DNA of 12,718 nt from a bacterium (lineage in GTDB: Bacteria; Cyanobacteriota; Vampirovibrionia; Gastranaerophilales; Gastranaerophilaceae): contig JAFXYU010000017.1 in assembly GCA_017541565.1 (NCBI GenBank), positions 1 through 12,718 of the forward strand, read 5' to 3'. Both the position numbers and the translations under genes were made by a program. The notes beneath the pieces are model-generated. The model was not told the DNA's origin, did no database searches, and worked only from the letters and a program-made list of their open reading frames with translations. Numbering within the stretch: position 1 is the stretch's first letter; every line of letters begins with the position of its first letter. Below are positions 1-7,011 of this stretch, one piece after another.

Positions 1-41
1 AGCAAAATCCGGAATTGCCGTTCAACGCGAACGAGCAAGAG

Positions 42-102
42 GAGTCCCACCACACCCAAATTTTAATCAAGACTCCTTTGGGAGTCTTTTTTTGTGGGAC
101 TC
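42..102. repeat. Outer inverted repeat enclosing a terminator hairpin
   Basis: GAGTCCCAC (42-50) is perfectly complementary to GTGGGACTC (94-102), and the terminator hairpin at 71-86 lies inside this pair. GGAGTC at 41-46 could also pair with GACTCC at 71-76, which would break the inner hairpin, so at least two mutually exclusive folds are possible. The sequence from 1 to 60 may be the end of a plus-strand transcript or gene cut by the window edge. All three frames read through without a recognisable protein, so no coding call is made. Confidence 0.5.
71..93 (+). terminator. Rho-independent terminator for a transcript entering from upstream
   Basis: A stem GACTCC (71-76) / GGAGTC (81-86) with a TTTG loop is followed directly by seven T residues (87-93). 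The T-tract is on the plus strand, so it would stop a plus-strand transcript that begins before the window. The stem is only 6 bp, so the outer repeat at 42-102 may matter for its strength. Confidence 0.6.
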
Positions 103-105
103 AAA

Positions 106-127
106 CCGCATTTGCTTTCGCAAACGG
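106..127. repeat. Small bulged hairpin with five-base-pair core
   Basis: CCG (106-108) pairs with CGG (125-127), and TTTGC (111-115) pairs with GCAAA (120-124). A two-base bulge and a four-base loop remain; on the minus strand the loop reads GAAA. It has no T-tract on either side, so it is not an obvious terminator. It lies between the terminator at 71-93 and the end of the histidine kinase gene. Confidence 0.35.
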
Positions 128-151
128 GGTTCTTTCCTCCGTTGGCTTTTG

Positions 152-196
152 ATATTGATTTTTTATCATTAATAATTTTTCACGGCAAATCAATAT
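152..196. repeat. AT-rich inverted repeat downstream of the histidine kinase gene
   Basis: ATATTGATTT (152-161) is perfectly complementary to AAATCAATAT (187-196), with a 25-base loop. It sits about 50 bases beyond the kinase stop codon on the minus strand and could end that transcript or protect its 3' end. It lacks the GC-rich stem and T-run of a standard terminator, and such an AT-rich repeat may be chance. Confidence 0.3.
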
Positions 197-244
197 TACT
201 TTCAGTTAATAGTTATATTACAAAAAATAAGTAATCACTATTTG

Positions 245-1894
245 CTATTTAGCCTCAACCATTTCTTCTTTAACAACTTCTTTCATAGGCAATCTGAAAC
301 CGAAGATGTTATGATTATCTTTAAAACTTTCGGCATAAATATCGCCGTTGTGTGCATCTATTATCTGTTTTGATAAATACAATCCCAGTCCGACACCTAT
401 TTTGTTGAACTTTGCAGCATGAGAAACGTACTTTTTAAACAGACTTTGCATCGTTTCGGGATTTATATACGGACTGCTGTTATTTGTTTCAAATTGAATA
501 TTGTTTTCTTCCTTTTTTATGGAAACCAATATTTTGGTATTATTATAAGCATAAGAAATTGCATTCCCTAATATATTTGTAATAACTCTTTTTATCTGCA
601 TTCTGTCACAGGCAGTTTCAAAATTACAACCTATTTTATCCAATTGAATTGTTACATTCTTTTCTTTCAGCATTGAATCCAATTCGTTTCCTACTTCTTC
701 CACCAAAGAAACAATATTGCATTTCTCATAATTCAGCGCAAAATCCCCGTTTTCATACTTATATGTATTCAAAAGCGTAGAAAGCATATCATACATAAAG
801 TTGCAGGAATCCTTTGTGAGTACCAACAATTCACGCTGTTCGTCATTAAGCGGTCCCATATGCTCATTCAATAACAAATCGAGTGCCTTTATTTGCGCAA
901 TTGTCGGTGTTTTCAAATCGTGTGTTAATGTCGCAACAAATGTTTCTCTCTGTTCGGCAGCGGTTTTTTCCGCATCAATATCTCTTGCCACACTGCAAAT
1001 ACCGATTATTTTCTTTTCATGGTTAATTATTGGACATTTTGTAATTTTAAACCATCGTTTATCATTATTTTTAAGAGTTATTAACTTTTCCCTGCATATA
1101 ATCTGACGGTTATTTATAATTTCATTGTCTTCGTTCGTAATTTCATCCGCTCTTTTTTCTTCATAATGCCATTTATTTGCATTATCCGAGTCTGTCAGTC
1201 CAAGGAAATCCGTTGCCATTTTGTTTTCATAAGTTACGTTTCCGGATAAATCCTTTAGATAGGTTGCAATCGGCATTCCCAAAAGCACTGAACGAAACAT
1301 CTGTTCCTGATCCTCAAGTTCACTTTTTAAAATTTCTTCCTTTGTAATATCTCTTGCAATTATAAGCACGCCAAAAACACCTTTTGCCAAAACAAGCGGT
1401 GTTGCCGTTAGGTCATAGACATTCTTGCTTTTTTCTAACTTTATTATCTTTTTTATAACCTGACCATGCAATGCTCTTTTGCTTATTCTGCTCAGAACAA
1501 TCGCATCTTTTTTTGAGAATATATCAATCTCTCTTTTGCCTTTTATGTCTTCAAGAGACATGTTTATTGTATTCAGATAAACCTGATTACAGTATAAATA
1601 TCTGCCTTGGAAATCTTTATATATAATTAAATCCTGAGAAGAATTACATATAGCGCTTATGAGTTCCTCGTGGTCAGCCTGTTTTTCGCTTATAAATTTT
1701 AACAACGCTCTGTTTTCTATATAACTTTGTAATACATAAAAAATCAACATTAAACTTATCGTAATAATAGAATGTAATTTGGTTTGGGGATTGAAATACA
1801 CCCAAATTATGAAAATTGATATAGCAATTTGAAAAGTCCACTTGAAACTCATCAAAACTTTTTCTCGTTTTTTAAATAAATTTTTATAAATCAT
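245..1894 (-). CDS. PAS-domain sensor histidine kinase
   Basis: This is a membrane sensor kinase expected to autophosphorylate on histidine and pass phosphate to the response regulator encoded just upstream. Two hydrophobic segments (about residues 20-34 and 41-58) form a hairpin anchor with almost no external loop. PAS-like domains follow at about 75-190 and 195-310; each ends in a RDI(T/D) motif typical of PAS/PAC units. The HisKA helix carries H325 in LTHDLKTP. The ATPase domain has an N-box (N440 and N444 in NILGNAISYA) and a G2 box (GVGLGL, 500-505). The expected DxGxG G1 motif is not visible; NNSSPYI (471-477) occupies that place. The start overlaps the regulator stop by 11 bases, suggesting coupled translation. 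An alternative start at residue 15 (position 1852) has a purine-rich GAGAAAAAG before it. The input signal cannot be told, but the near absence of an external loop favours an intracellular or membrane cue. Confidence 0.9.
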   Translation of the reverse strand: MIYKNLFKKREKVLMSFKWTFQIAISIFIIWVYFNPQTKLHSIITISLMLIFYVLQSYIENRALLKFISEKQADHEELISAICNSSQDLIIYKDFQGRYLYCNQVYLNTINMSLEDIKGKREIDIFSKKDAIVLSRISKRALHGQVIKKIIKLEKSKNVYDLTATPLVLAKGVFGVLIIARDITKEEILKSELEDQEQMFRSVLLGMPIATYLKDLSGNVTYENKMATDFLGLTDSDNANKWHYEEKRADEITNEDNEIINNRQIICREKLITLKNNDKRWFKITKCPIINHEKKIIGICSVARDIDAEKTAAEQRETFVATLTHDLKTPTIAQIKALDLLLNEHMGPLNDEQRELLVLTKDSCNFMYDMLSTLLNTYKYENGDFALNYEKCNIVSLVEEVGNELDSMLKEKNVTIQLDKIGCNFETACDRMQIKRVITNILGNAISYAYNNTKILVSIKKEENNIQFETNNSSPYINPETMQSLFKKYVSHAAKFNKIGVGLGLYLSKQIIDAHNGDIYAESFKDNHNIFGFRLPMKEVVKEEMVEAK

Positions 1895-2528
1895 ATTTTG
1901 TTGCCTTTACTGCTGCTTGAACTCTGTCCGTTACGGAAAGTTTGTTTAAAATATTACATACATGGGCTTTTGCCGTGCAAGGACTTACAATAAGCCTGTC
2001 TGAAATTTCCGTATTTGAAAATCCCTGCACTAACAAATCCAAAACCTCTTTTTCTCTCGGTGTTAAGTTAAAATCCTCTTTCTCTTTTGGTTCTGCCTTA
2101 TAAAATGTTTTTTGAACAACCTTTGTAATTCTCGGGTCAATCCATATAGAACCTTCATTCACAGTACAAATGAGGTTGTACAATTTTTTTGTGTCAATAT
2201 CCTTTAGCGCATAAGCGTTCGCACCGGATGCCAAACTGGATAACACTTCATTGTCGTTATCATGCGAAGTCAGAATAATAATTTTTATATCCGGATATTT
2301 TCTGTGAATTATTTTTGTCGCTTCTATTCCGGTCATATAAGGAAGTCCCAAATCCATGAGAATAACATCTGCCGGACGTTTTTCCAAAGCCTCTATACAC
2401 GCTTCCGCCGATTCAAAATCATCTATTATATCTATATCCTCATAATCCCTGAACGCTTTTTTATAAGTAATTCTTGTTAACAGATAATCTTCCACAATAT
2501 ATACAGAAATTTTCTTTTTTGTTTCCAT
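1884..2528 (-). CDS. NarL/LuxR-family response regulator
   Basis: This two-component transcription factor is the first gene of the minus-strand pair with the histidine kinase. The receiver domain (about residues 7-120) shows the acidic pair E13/D14, phosphoacceptor D59 in LMDLGLP, T87 in ILTSHD and K109 in ALKD. A linker leads to a LuxR/GerE helix-turn-helix at about 152-212, with the family signatures LTPREKEVLDLL and SNTEIS. The length of 214 residues is normal for the family. The start is backed by a good ribosome-binding site, AAGGAG read on the minus strand at 2535-2540, six bases before ATG. It likely binds the repeats in the divergent spacer next to it (2549-2635), controlling itself and/or the operon starting at 2677. 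That target is inferred from position only. Confidence 0.93.
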   Translation of the reverse strand: METKKKISVYIVEDYLLTRITYKKAFRDYEDIDIIDDFESAEACIEALEKRPADVILMDLGLPYMTGIEATKIIHRKYPDIKIIILTSHDNDNEVLSSLASGANAYALKDIDTKKLYNLICTVNEGSIWIDPRITKVVQKTFYKAEPKEKEDFNLTPREKEVLDLLVQGFSNTEISDRLIVSPCTAKAHVCNILNKLSVTDRVQAAVKATKYDL

Positions 2529-2548
2529 CTTATTCTCCTTTTATATTC

Positions 2549-2635
2549 ATTATCCTATTTGATAATACACAAAAGACTATTATCCGGTTGGATAATAAAT
2601 ATTTATACAATAAAATTTCCTATTTGCATAATACA
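2549..2635. promoter_or_regulatory. Repeated operator-like sites in the divergent spacer
   Basis: Two inverted repeats share the layout ATTATC-N6-GATAAT: 2549-2566 and 2579-2596, exactly 30 bp apart. In the second the arms extend to ATTATCC/GGATAAT around GGTT. A partial third copy at 2618-2635 (TCCTATTTGCATAATACA) repeats the right part of the first (TCCTATTTG-ATAATACA) with one inserted C. They lie upstream of both the response regulator gene and the operon promoter at 2662-2670. Spaced dyads of this kind suit a dimeric regulator; the neighbouring NarL-type protein is the obvious candidate, but the ligand is not shown by the sequence. Confidence 0.55.
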
Positions 2636-2661
2636 TAAAAACTCTTTAGTCCGTTTATTTT

Positions 2662-2670
2662 TGTTATAAT
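2662..2670 (+). promoter_or_regulatory. Extended -10 promoter of the nucleotidyltransferase/HprK/PqqD operon
   Basis: TGTTATAAT combines the TGn extension (2662-2664) with a perfect TATAAT (2665-2670). No good -35 hexamer lies 16-18 bp upstream, which fits an extended -10 promoter that may need an activator. The -10 ends only six bases before the ATG at 2677. Transcription would therefore begin at or very near the start codon, giving a leaderless or nearly leaderless message. Confidence 0.6.
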
Positions 2671-2676
2671 TTTTTT

Positions 2677-3858
2677 ATGAAATCAATGCCTTATTGGAAA
2701 CGTAATATAGAGTTTTATATTAACAGAACTTTTGTTGAGAGTGAAAATGCTGATATTGAATCAATAGAAGGTTCTATTGTTGAACATTTCAGAAACAAAT
2801 ATATTACCGAGAGTGATAAAAAACTCTTAAATCTCTTCTTTAAAAAAGATGTTTTACAAGAAGAATTGGACAAATTTTTGGAAGAATGGGATATTGAACG
2901 TGAAGGCGGGCATAAAGCGTTAATGCTCTCTTATTTCATGAAAAATCATCCCGAATTGAGTTATTCTCCATACATAAAACCGCGCCTTGACGGTATCTTA
3001 AAATATTACAAATTCAAAAATCTGAACATCTTATCGCATTACAAAAAAATTTGTACAGCACTGATATCTTCAAATATTAATTTTCTGATTATGAAAGGCG
3101 GAGCGCTCAGGCATTATAATCCTGATTTCCCAAGAATAATGGCTGACGTAGATATCCTTATAAAAGATAAAAAATATGAGAAGGCAAAAAATATTGCCAT
3201 TAAAATGGGATATAAATATACCGAATACTGGCACAGTATTGATTTGTACGAAACTGTATCCAATAACACGGTACTCGATATTCATCACAAAATAGATCTG
3301 CAAGCCAAAAATGAAGTTTCATTGAACAGGGATTTATTCAATAGGGCAAATCGCGAAAAAGTATTCGGCATAGAAGGTGTTTACGTTCCGTGTCCTGAAG
3401 ATATGATGTTTCTTTTGCTATCGAATCTGAACAAAAATCTTATGAGAAACACAAGTTATCACAGTATTCTGTATTCAATTATTGATTCTATGTATTTGTT
3501 TAATTTAAAATCTGATTTTGACTGGAATATTGTAAGAGAAAACGCAATAAAAACTAAAACCGAATCTCAAGTCGCTGTTGCAATTAAATTCCTGAACGAA
3601 TACGTTCCGATAAAATTACCGGAGATGTTTTCGGATGAATTTTATGACAAAAGTATTTTAAGTGTATATGACGGCGTATTTGTTGACAAATTGCGGGAAG
3701 AAAGCCGCTCATTAAAGTTTAATAATATCAAATCATTAAGTGATTTAGTATATTACGTTAGTTTCAGATTAAAATATATTTTATACAGGCGAAAATTTAT
3801 AAGTAAGAATGTAAAATTTGCAAAAAAAATACTTGAAAAACAAGGAATTATAAAATAA
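2677..3858 (+). CDS. Nucleotidyltransferase-family protein (NTP_transf_5-like)
   Basis: This is the first gene of the five-gene operon. The central part has the signature of the NTP_transf_5 branch of the polymerase-beta fold: KGG at 140-142, then about 15 residues later the metal-binding pair D157 and D159 in ADVDILI, and a likely third acid D201 in LDIHHKID. Such enzymes move a nucleotide onto an acceptor, but the substrate of this branch is poorly known. Family members recur beside HprK-like kinases and PqqD proteins in peptide-modification loci (including some lasso peptide clusters) and in glycan loci, which matches the neighbours here. No signal peptide or membrane segment is visible, so it is probably cytosolic. 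There is no Shine-Dalgarno sequence before ATG 2677, and an in-frame ATG at 2686 is an alternative start. The stop overlaps the next start as TAATG, indicating coupled translation. Confidence 0.82.
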   Translation: MKSMPYWKRNIEFYINRTFVESENADIESIEGSIVEHFRNKYITESDKKLLNLFFKKDVLQEELDKFLEEWDIEREGGHKALMLSYFMKNHPELSYSPYIKPRLDGILKYYKFKNLNILSHYKKICTALISSNINFLIMKGGALRHYNPDFPRIMADVDILIKDKKYEKAKNIAIKMGYKYTEYWHSIDLYETVSNNTVLDIHHKIDLQAKNEVSLNRDLFNRANREKVFGIEGVYVPCPEDMMFLLLSNLNKNLMRNTSYHSILYSIIDSMYLFNLKSDFDWNIVRENAIKTKTESQVAVAIKFLNEYVPIKLPEMFSDEFYDKSILSVYDGVFVDKLREESRSLKFNNIKSLSDLVYYVSFRLKYILYRRKFISKNVKFAKKILEKQGIIK

Positions 3859-4880
3859 TGGAAAGAAAAATTAAAATTTCAGACAAGAAATTGCTTGAAT
3901 ATATTAAAAATAATGGAACTGAGGTCAAAACTTTCTACATTGATTTGGGTGTAAAAATTGTTCGCATTTTGTGCTATTCGGATTTATTTATTCCTCACCT
4001 TAGAAAACAACTCACATATACGCTCTGCGAAAACGCTTCAAAATATGATGTAACAATCGTTTTGTGGCAGGAAGATGATATTGAAAATATACACGAAAAT
4101 AAAAAACTCTGTTACGATGAAAAAGACACTCAAAGGGGTATAGCACATATTGTTATTGGTGAAAATACCGTTACTTTTTATTCTCCGGAATCGGACACTT
4201 ATTTTTACGGAGTCAAAAATCTTGAACCTGAAGAATTTGTAAAAGAAGGTCATATTTTTGTTCAGATGTTTAGTAAAATATTAAAAACAGATAACACAAA
4301 CCTTGTACATGGAGCCTGCATCGGATTAAATAATATCGGAATTTTGATGTGTGCAAGAGGGTGCAAAGGTAAATCCACACTATCTGTTTTGTCGCTTTTG
4401 GAAGGTTTTGAATATGTTTCAGACGATTACCTGACCTTGGAAAAAGAAAACGATAACCTCTTCGCATATCCTATTTATTCAATCATTACACTTTCTCCGA
4501 GAATGTACAATGAACTGTATGACAAACTTGAAGGAGCAAGATTTCTTTCAAACAACGCAAGAAAAGACAAATACGTTCTTAACATATCTAATTTACACAA
4601 TAAATTTAAATCAAAATATCCCGTAAAATTAGGTTTAACGTTGGAATTTACAAGCGATGAAAATCCTTCTGTTGTTGAATGCAATCAACAAGAAAGGGGA
4701 AGCGCAATCGCAAGACTTATTCATTCGACCGTTATCCAAATGCATGATACACAAGACGCTAAAGAAATTAAAAAACTGGCAAATATGCTTAATAATCTTA
4801 AATTCTACAAAATCTATTTATGCAATAATATTTTTAAGAATGTCGAATGTTTAAGAGAAATCTATAAAGGAGAAAATTAA
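3858..4880 (+). CDS. HprK-like P-loop kinase
   Basis: The protein resembles the catalytic domain of HPr kinase. The C-terminal half has HGA at 151-153, a P-loop A-R-G-C-K-G-K-S-T (166-174) and a paired aspartate SDD at 188-190, in the order expected for HprK-type folds. The N-terminal 140 residues are not recognisable as the HprK N-domain, and there is no sign of a PTS system nearby, so classical HPr phosphorylation is unlikely. HprK homologues are found with PqqD and nucleotidyltransferase genes, and in lasso peptide loci one such homologue phosphorylates the precursor peptide at a serine. A similar role on a peptide or glycan is the best inference here. The start overlaps the previous stop (TAATG), with AAGGA upstream as a weak ribosome-binding site. 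The stop again overlaps the next start. Confidence 0.8.
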   Translation: MERKIKISDKKLLEYIKNNGTEVKTFYIDLGVKIVRILCYSDLFIPHLRKQLTYTLCENASKYDVTIVLWQEDDIENIHENKKLCYDEKDTQRGIAHIVIGENTVTFYSPESDTYFYGVKNLEPEEFVKEGHIFVQMFSKILKTDNTNLVHGACIGLNNIGILMCARGCKGKSTLSVLSLLEGFEYVSDDYLTLEKENDNLFAYPIYSIITLSPRMYNELYDKLEGARFLSNNARKDKYVLNISNLHNKFKSKYPVKLGLTLEFTSDENPSVVECNQQERGSAIARLIHSTVIQMHDTQDAKEIKKLANMLNNLKFYKIYLCNNIFKNVECLREIYKGEN

Positions 4881-5350
4881 TGACTTATTATAAACCAAAT
4901 GACAGTAAAATGTTTGCGGATATTACAGACGGAATGGCAATTATTATAAACTCGGAAACAGGAGTGTATTACGGATTTAATGAATTGGGTACTGAAGTAT
5001 ACTCAAACCTTATAAACGGTGTATCTTCGGAAGATATCATAAATAAATTAAAACCTTGGAATAACAATGCTGAAAATAATTTTAAAGAATTTATGGATTT
5101 TATTTTGAAGAATGAAATTATGTTGGTGTCAAATGATGGTAATTCCAATGCAGAAATTGAAATAAATGAAGAAACCGCAAAGGTGTGCGATTACATTCTA
5201 AAAGCAGACGAATACCTTGATGCTCAGGAACTTTTGCTTGCAGACCCGATTCACGAAGTAAAAGAAGAAGAGGGCTGGTCACCTGAGAAGTCATCTTTAA
5301 ATGAAAACAAAGAAGATGTTGCCCGCCGTGAAGCTAAAATGGTTCAGTAA
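4880..5350 (+). CDS. PqqD-domain protein with long C-terminal tail
   Basis: Residues about 10-88 look like a PqqD domain, the small peptide-binding (RRE-type) chaperone fold: GMAIIINSETGVYYGFNELG, then a helix with SSEDIINKL and a closing helix. PqqD proteins usually stop at about 90 residues; this one has about 68 more. The tail contains an acidic helix, then LDAQELLLADPIHEV (113-127) followed by GW (132-133), serines at 134, 138 and 139, and a charged end. The DPIHEV...GW block looks like a deliberate motif, and I have the impression of similar tails in other HprK-associated PqqD proteins, which I cannot verify. It could be a docking site or the modified substrate itself. A clear AAAGGAG (4866-4872) lies seven bases before ATG, and the start overlaps the HprK-like stop. 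No membrane segment is seen. Confidence 0.78.
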   Translation: MTYYKPNDSKMFADITDGMAIIINSETGVYYGFNELGTEVYSNLINGVSSEDIINKLKPWNNNAENNFKEFMDFILKNEIMLVSNDGNSNAEIEINEETAKVCDYILKADEYLDAQELLLADPIHEVKEEEGWSPEKSSLNENKEDVARREAKMVQ

Positions 5351-5353
5351 ATT

Positions 5354-6322
5354 ATGGCAAAAATTTCTGTTATTATTCCCGTTTATAATGCGGAAAAATA
5401 TATTTCAAGATGTTTAGAGAGTGTAATCAATCAAAGTTATAAAGACTTTGAAGTTATATGTATTGAGGATAAATCCAAAGACAATTCTTTGGATATTTTG
5501 AGAGAATACGCAAAAAAAGATAACCGAATAAAAGTTATTGAAAATTTCGAAAATAAAGGCGCCGCACTCACGAGAAACGTCGGAATTGATGCTGCCGCGG
5601 GAGATTATATTTATTTTATTGATGCGGATGATTATATTGATGAAAAATATCTTGAATGCATGATTGAAAAGATTGAGAAAGAAAATTGTAATATTGTACT
5701 AAATCTGTCAATCGTAAACGAAACAAACGGAACAGAAACACTGTATAAACACCCCTCGATGCCTGATATAAAAGAAGGCTGCATAGATAAATTTACCTCA
5801 ATACATGACGCTCCGTGCTTTATCTGGGCAAGAATGTATCGCAAGGCTTTTTTGAATAAATATAATTTGATATTTTTAAACACACACGCCGATGATGTTG
5901 TTTTTAACACAATTACAACCATATACGGTGAAAAGACTTATGTTTTCTTCGGTGAAAAATATCACTATACAGTAAATGATACAGGTATGACAGGTCAGGC
6001 AGAAACTTCAAACAGTAAAGACTTAAATCATATAAAAGCACATTCAATGATTTATGATTTTTTAAAAGAACGGAAAATGCTCGACGATAAACTTAAACTC
6101 TTTAGAGTTTACACCTTTATAAAAGTTGATACAGAAGAAAAATTCAATTTTTATAAAAGTTTCTTTGAAAAAATCGAAACGGATTTTCGCAGAAATGAAA
6201 ATATTTATAACGAAATGGAAAAATATTTTGCATACAGTCTTTTGAACAGTTCAAATTATGATGAATACCTGAAAAACCACAATAAAATTGTAACCATAGG
6301 ATTTCTTCGGAGGAAAAAATGA
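5354..6322 (+). CDS. Family 2 glycosyltransferase (first of two)
   Basis: This is a GT-A fold enzyme expected to transfer a sugar from a nucleotide-sugar donor. The N-terminus is the standard GT2 opening VIIPVYNAEKYISRCLES. E38/D39 sit in CIEDKSKDNS and the metal-binding DxD is IDADD (89-93). Later residues FIWARMYRKAFL and HADDVVFN are typical of GT2 enzymes that build surface polysaccharides. Its length of 322 residues is normal, and no transmembrane helix is evident, so it works in the cytosol or at the inner membrane face. It starts four bases after the PqqD stop with no clear Shine-Dalgarno sequence, so translation probably depends on coupling. Its end overlaps the next glycosyltransferase (ATGA). 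Acceptor and sugar are unknown; the operon hints at a peptide or protein target. Confidence 0.9.
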   Translation: MAKISVIIPVYNAEKYISRCLESVINQSYKDFEVICIEDKSKDNSLDILREYAKKDNRIKVIENFENKGAALTRNVGIDAAAGDYIYFIDADDYIDEKYLECMIEKIEKENCNIVLNLSIVNETNGTETLYKHPSMPDIKEGCIDKFTSIHDAPCFIWARMYRKAFLNKYNLIFLNTHADDVVFNTITTIYGEKTYVFFGEKYHYTVNDTGMTGQAETSNSKDLNHIKAHSMIYDFLKERKMLDDKLKLFRVYTFIKVDTEEKFNFYKSFFEKIETDFRRNENIYNEMEKYFAYSLLNSSNYDEYLKNHNKIVTIGFLRRKK

Positions 6323-6987
6323 ACGATTTAATTTCCGTTATTATTCCGGTTAAAAACGGGAGTAAATATATTGAACAGGCAATAAACGGTATACTTAACC
6401 AAAAAATGAATGTTGAAATCATTGTTGTTGATGATTGTTCCGCTGATAACACAATTGAGATTGCGCAAAATTACGGATGTAAGATTGTAAAACACGAAAC
6501 TTCCAAAGGTCAGGTTGCAGGCAAAAACAGCGGTTTAAAAGTTGCTGAGGGTAAATATATACTATTTCATGACCATGATGATATTATGATGGAAGGAGCA
6601 TTACAAAAACTTTACGAAGAATTTGAACCTGACTTTATGGCAGTGGAAGCAAAAGTTCAGGACTGGTACTCGCCTGACCTTTCGGAAGAAGAACGGGCAA
6701 AAACCCTGATTAAACAGGAGCCATACTGGGGATTATTTACAGGCGCGATTCTCATAAAAAAAGAAGTTTTTGACTCTGTCGGATATTTTAGCGAAGCCAC
6801 TCAAACGGGTGAAATTATTGAATGGCAGTCAAAAATGGATTCAAATAATTTTAAAGTTAAAAAGATTGATTTTGTATCAACTTTGCGCAGAATACATTCG
6901 ACAAACTTCGGCAAAACAAATCAAAAAACAGAATTTAAAAATTATGCCGCAATTCTCAGAGCAAAACTAAAAAAGAATAATCCATAA
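6319..6987 (+). CDS. Family 2 glycosyltransferase, short form (second of two)
   Basis: This compact GT2 enzyme (222 residues) is little more than the catalytic domain. It opens with LISVIIPVKNGSKYIEQAI, has VVDDCSADNT (37-45) and the metal site HDHDD (84-88). The later block TGAILIKKEVFDSVGYF and IIEWQ (166-170) corresponds to the acceptor-side part of GT2 enzymes. RRIHSTNFG (190-198) resembles the R-x-H-x-x-N block of a GT2 subgroup that I associate with PqqD/nucleotidyltransferase loci, though I cannot check this. It is clearly different in sequence from the first glycosyltransferase, so the two probably act one after the other rather than being recent duplicates. A strong CGGAGG (6308-6313) precedes ATG and the start overlaps the previous stop. 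It is the last gene of the operon. Confidence 0.88.
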   Translation: MNDLISVIIPVKNGSKYIEQAINGILNQKMNVEIIVVDDCSADNTIEIAQNYGCKIVKHETSKGQVAGKNSGLKVAEGKYILFHDHDDIMMEGALQKLYEEFEPDFMAVEAKVQDWYSPDLSEEERAKTLIKQEPYWGLFTGAILIKKEVFDSVGYFSEATQTGEIIEWQSKMDSNNFKVKKIDFVSTLRRIHSTNFGKTNQKTEFKNYAAILRAKLKKNNP

Positions 6988-6988
6988 C

Positions 6989-7011
6989 AAAAAGCCGCAA
7001 ATCATTGCGGC
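6989..7011 (-). terminator. Hairpin after the operon, with T-tract only on the minus strand
   Basis: GCCGCAA (6994-7000) and TTGCGGC (7005-7011) form a perfect 7-bp stem with a four-base loop, seven bases after the last glycosyltransferase stop. On the plus strand no T-run follows (ATTAACTCG). On the minus strand the stem is followed by TTTTT (complement of 6989-6993). It is thus a better terminator for leftward transcription, although no leftward gene is next to it. For the operon it may only mark or protect the 3' end. Confidence 0.45.

Noticed and set aside
42..52. GAGTCCCACCA resembles a tRNA acceptor end with CCA
   Set aside because: The 17 bases before it (25-41) cannot form a T-arm and lack the GTTCAANNC loop, so no tRNA can be built.
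1..66. End of a protein-coding gene on the plus strand
   Set aside because: All three frames are open across this stretch, none gives a recognisable protein, and the region is dominated by inverted repeats.
3858..4880. Classical HPr kinase/phosphorylase regulating sugar uptake
   Set aside because: The P-loop is HprK-like but the N-terminal domain is not, no HPr or PTS gene is nearby, and the PqqD/nucleotidyltransferase neighbours point to a modification role.
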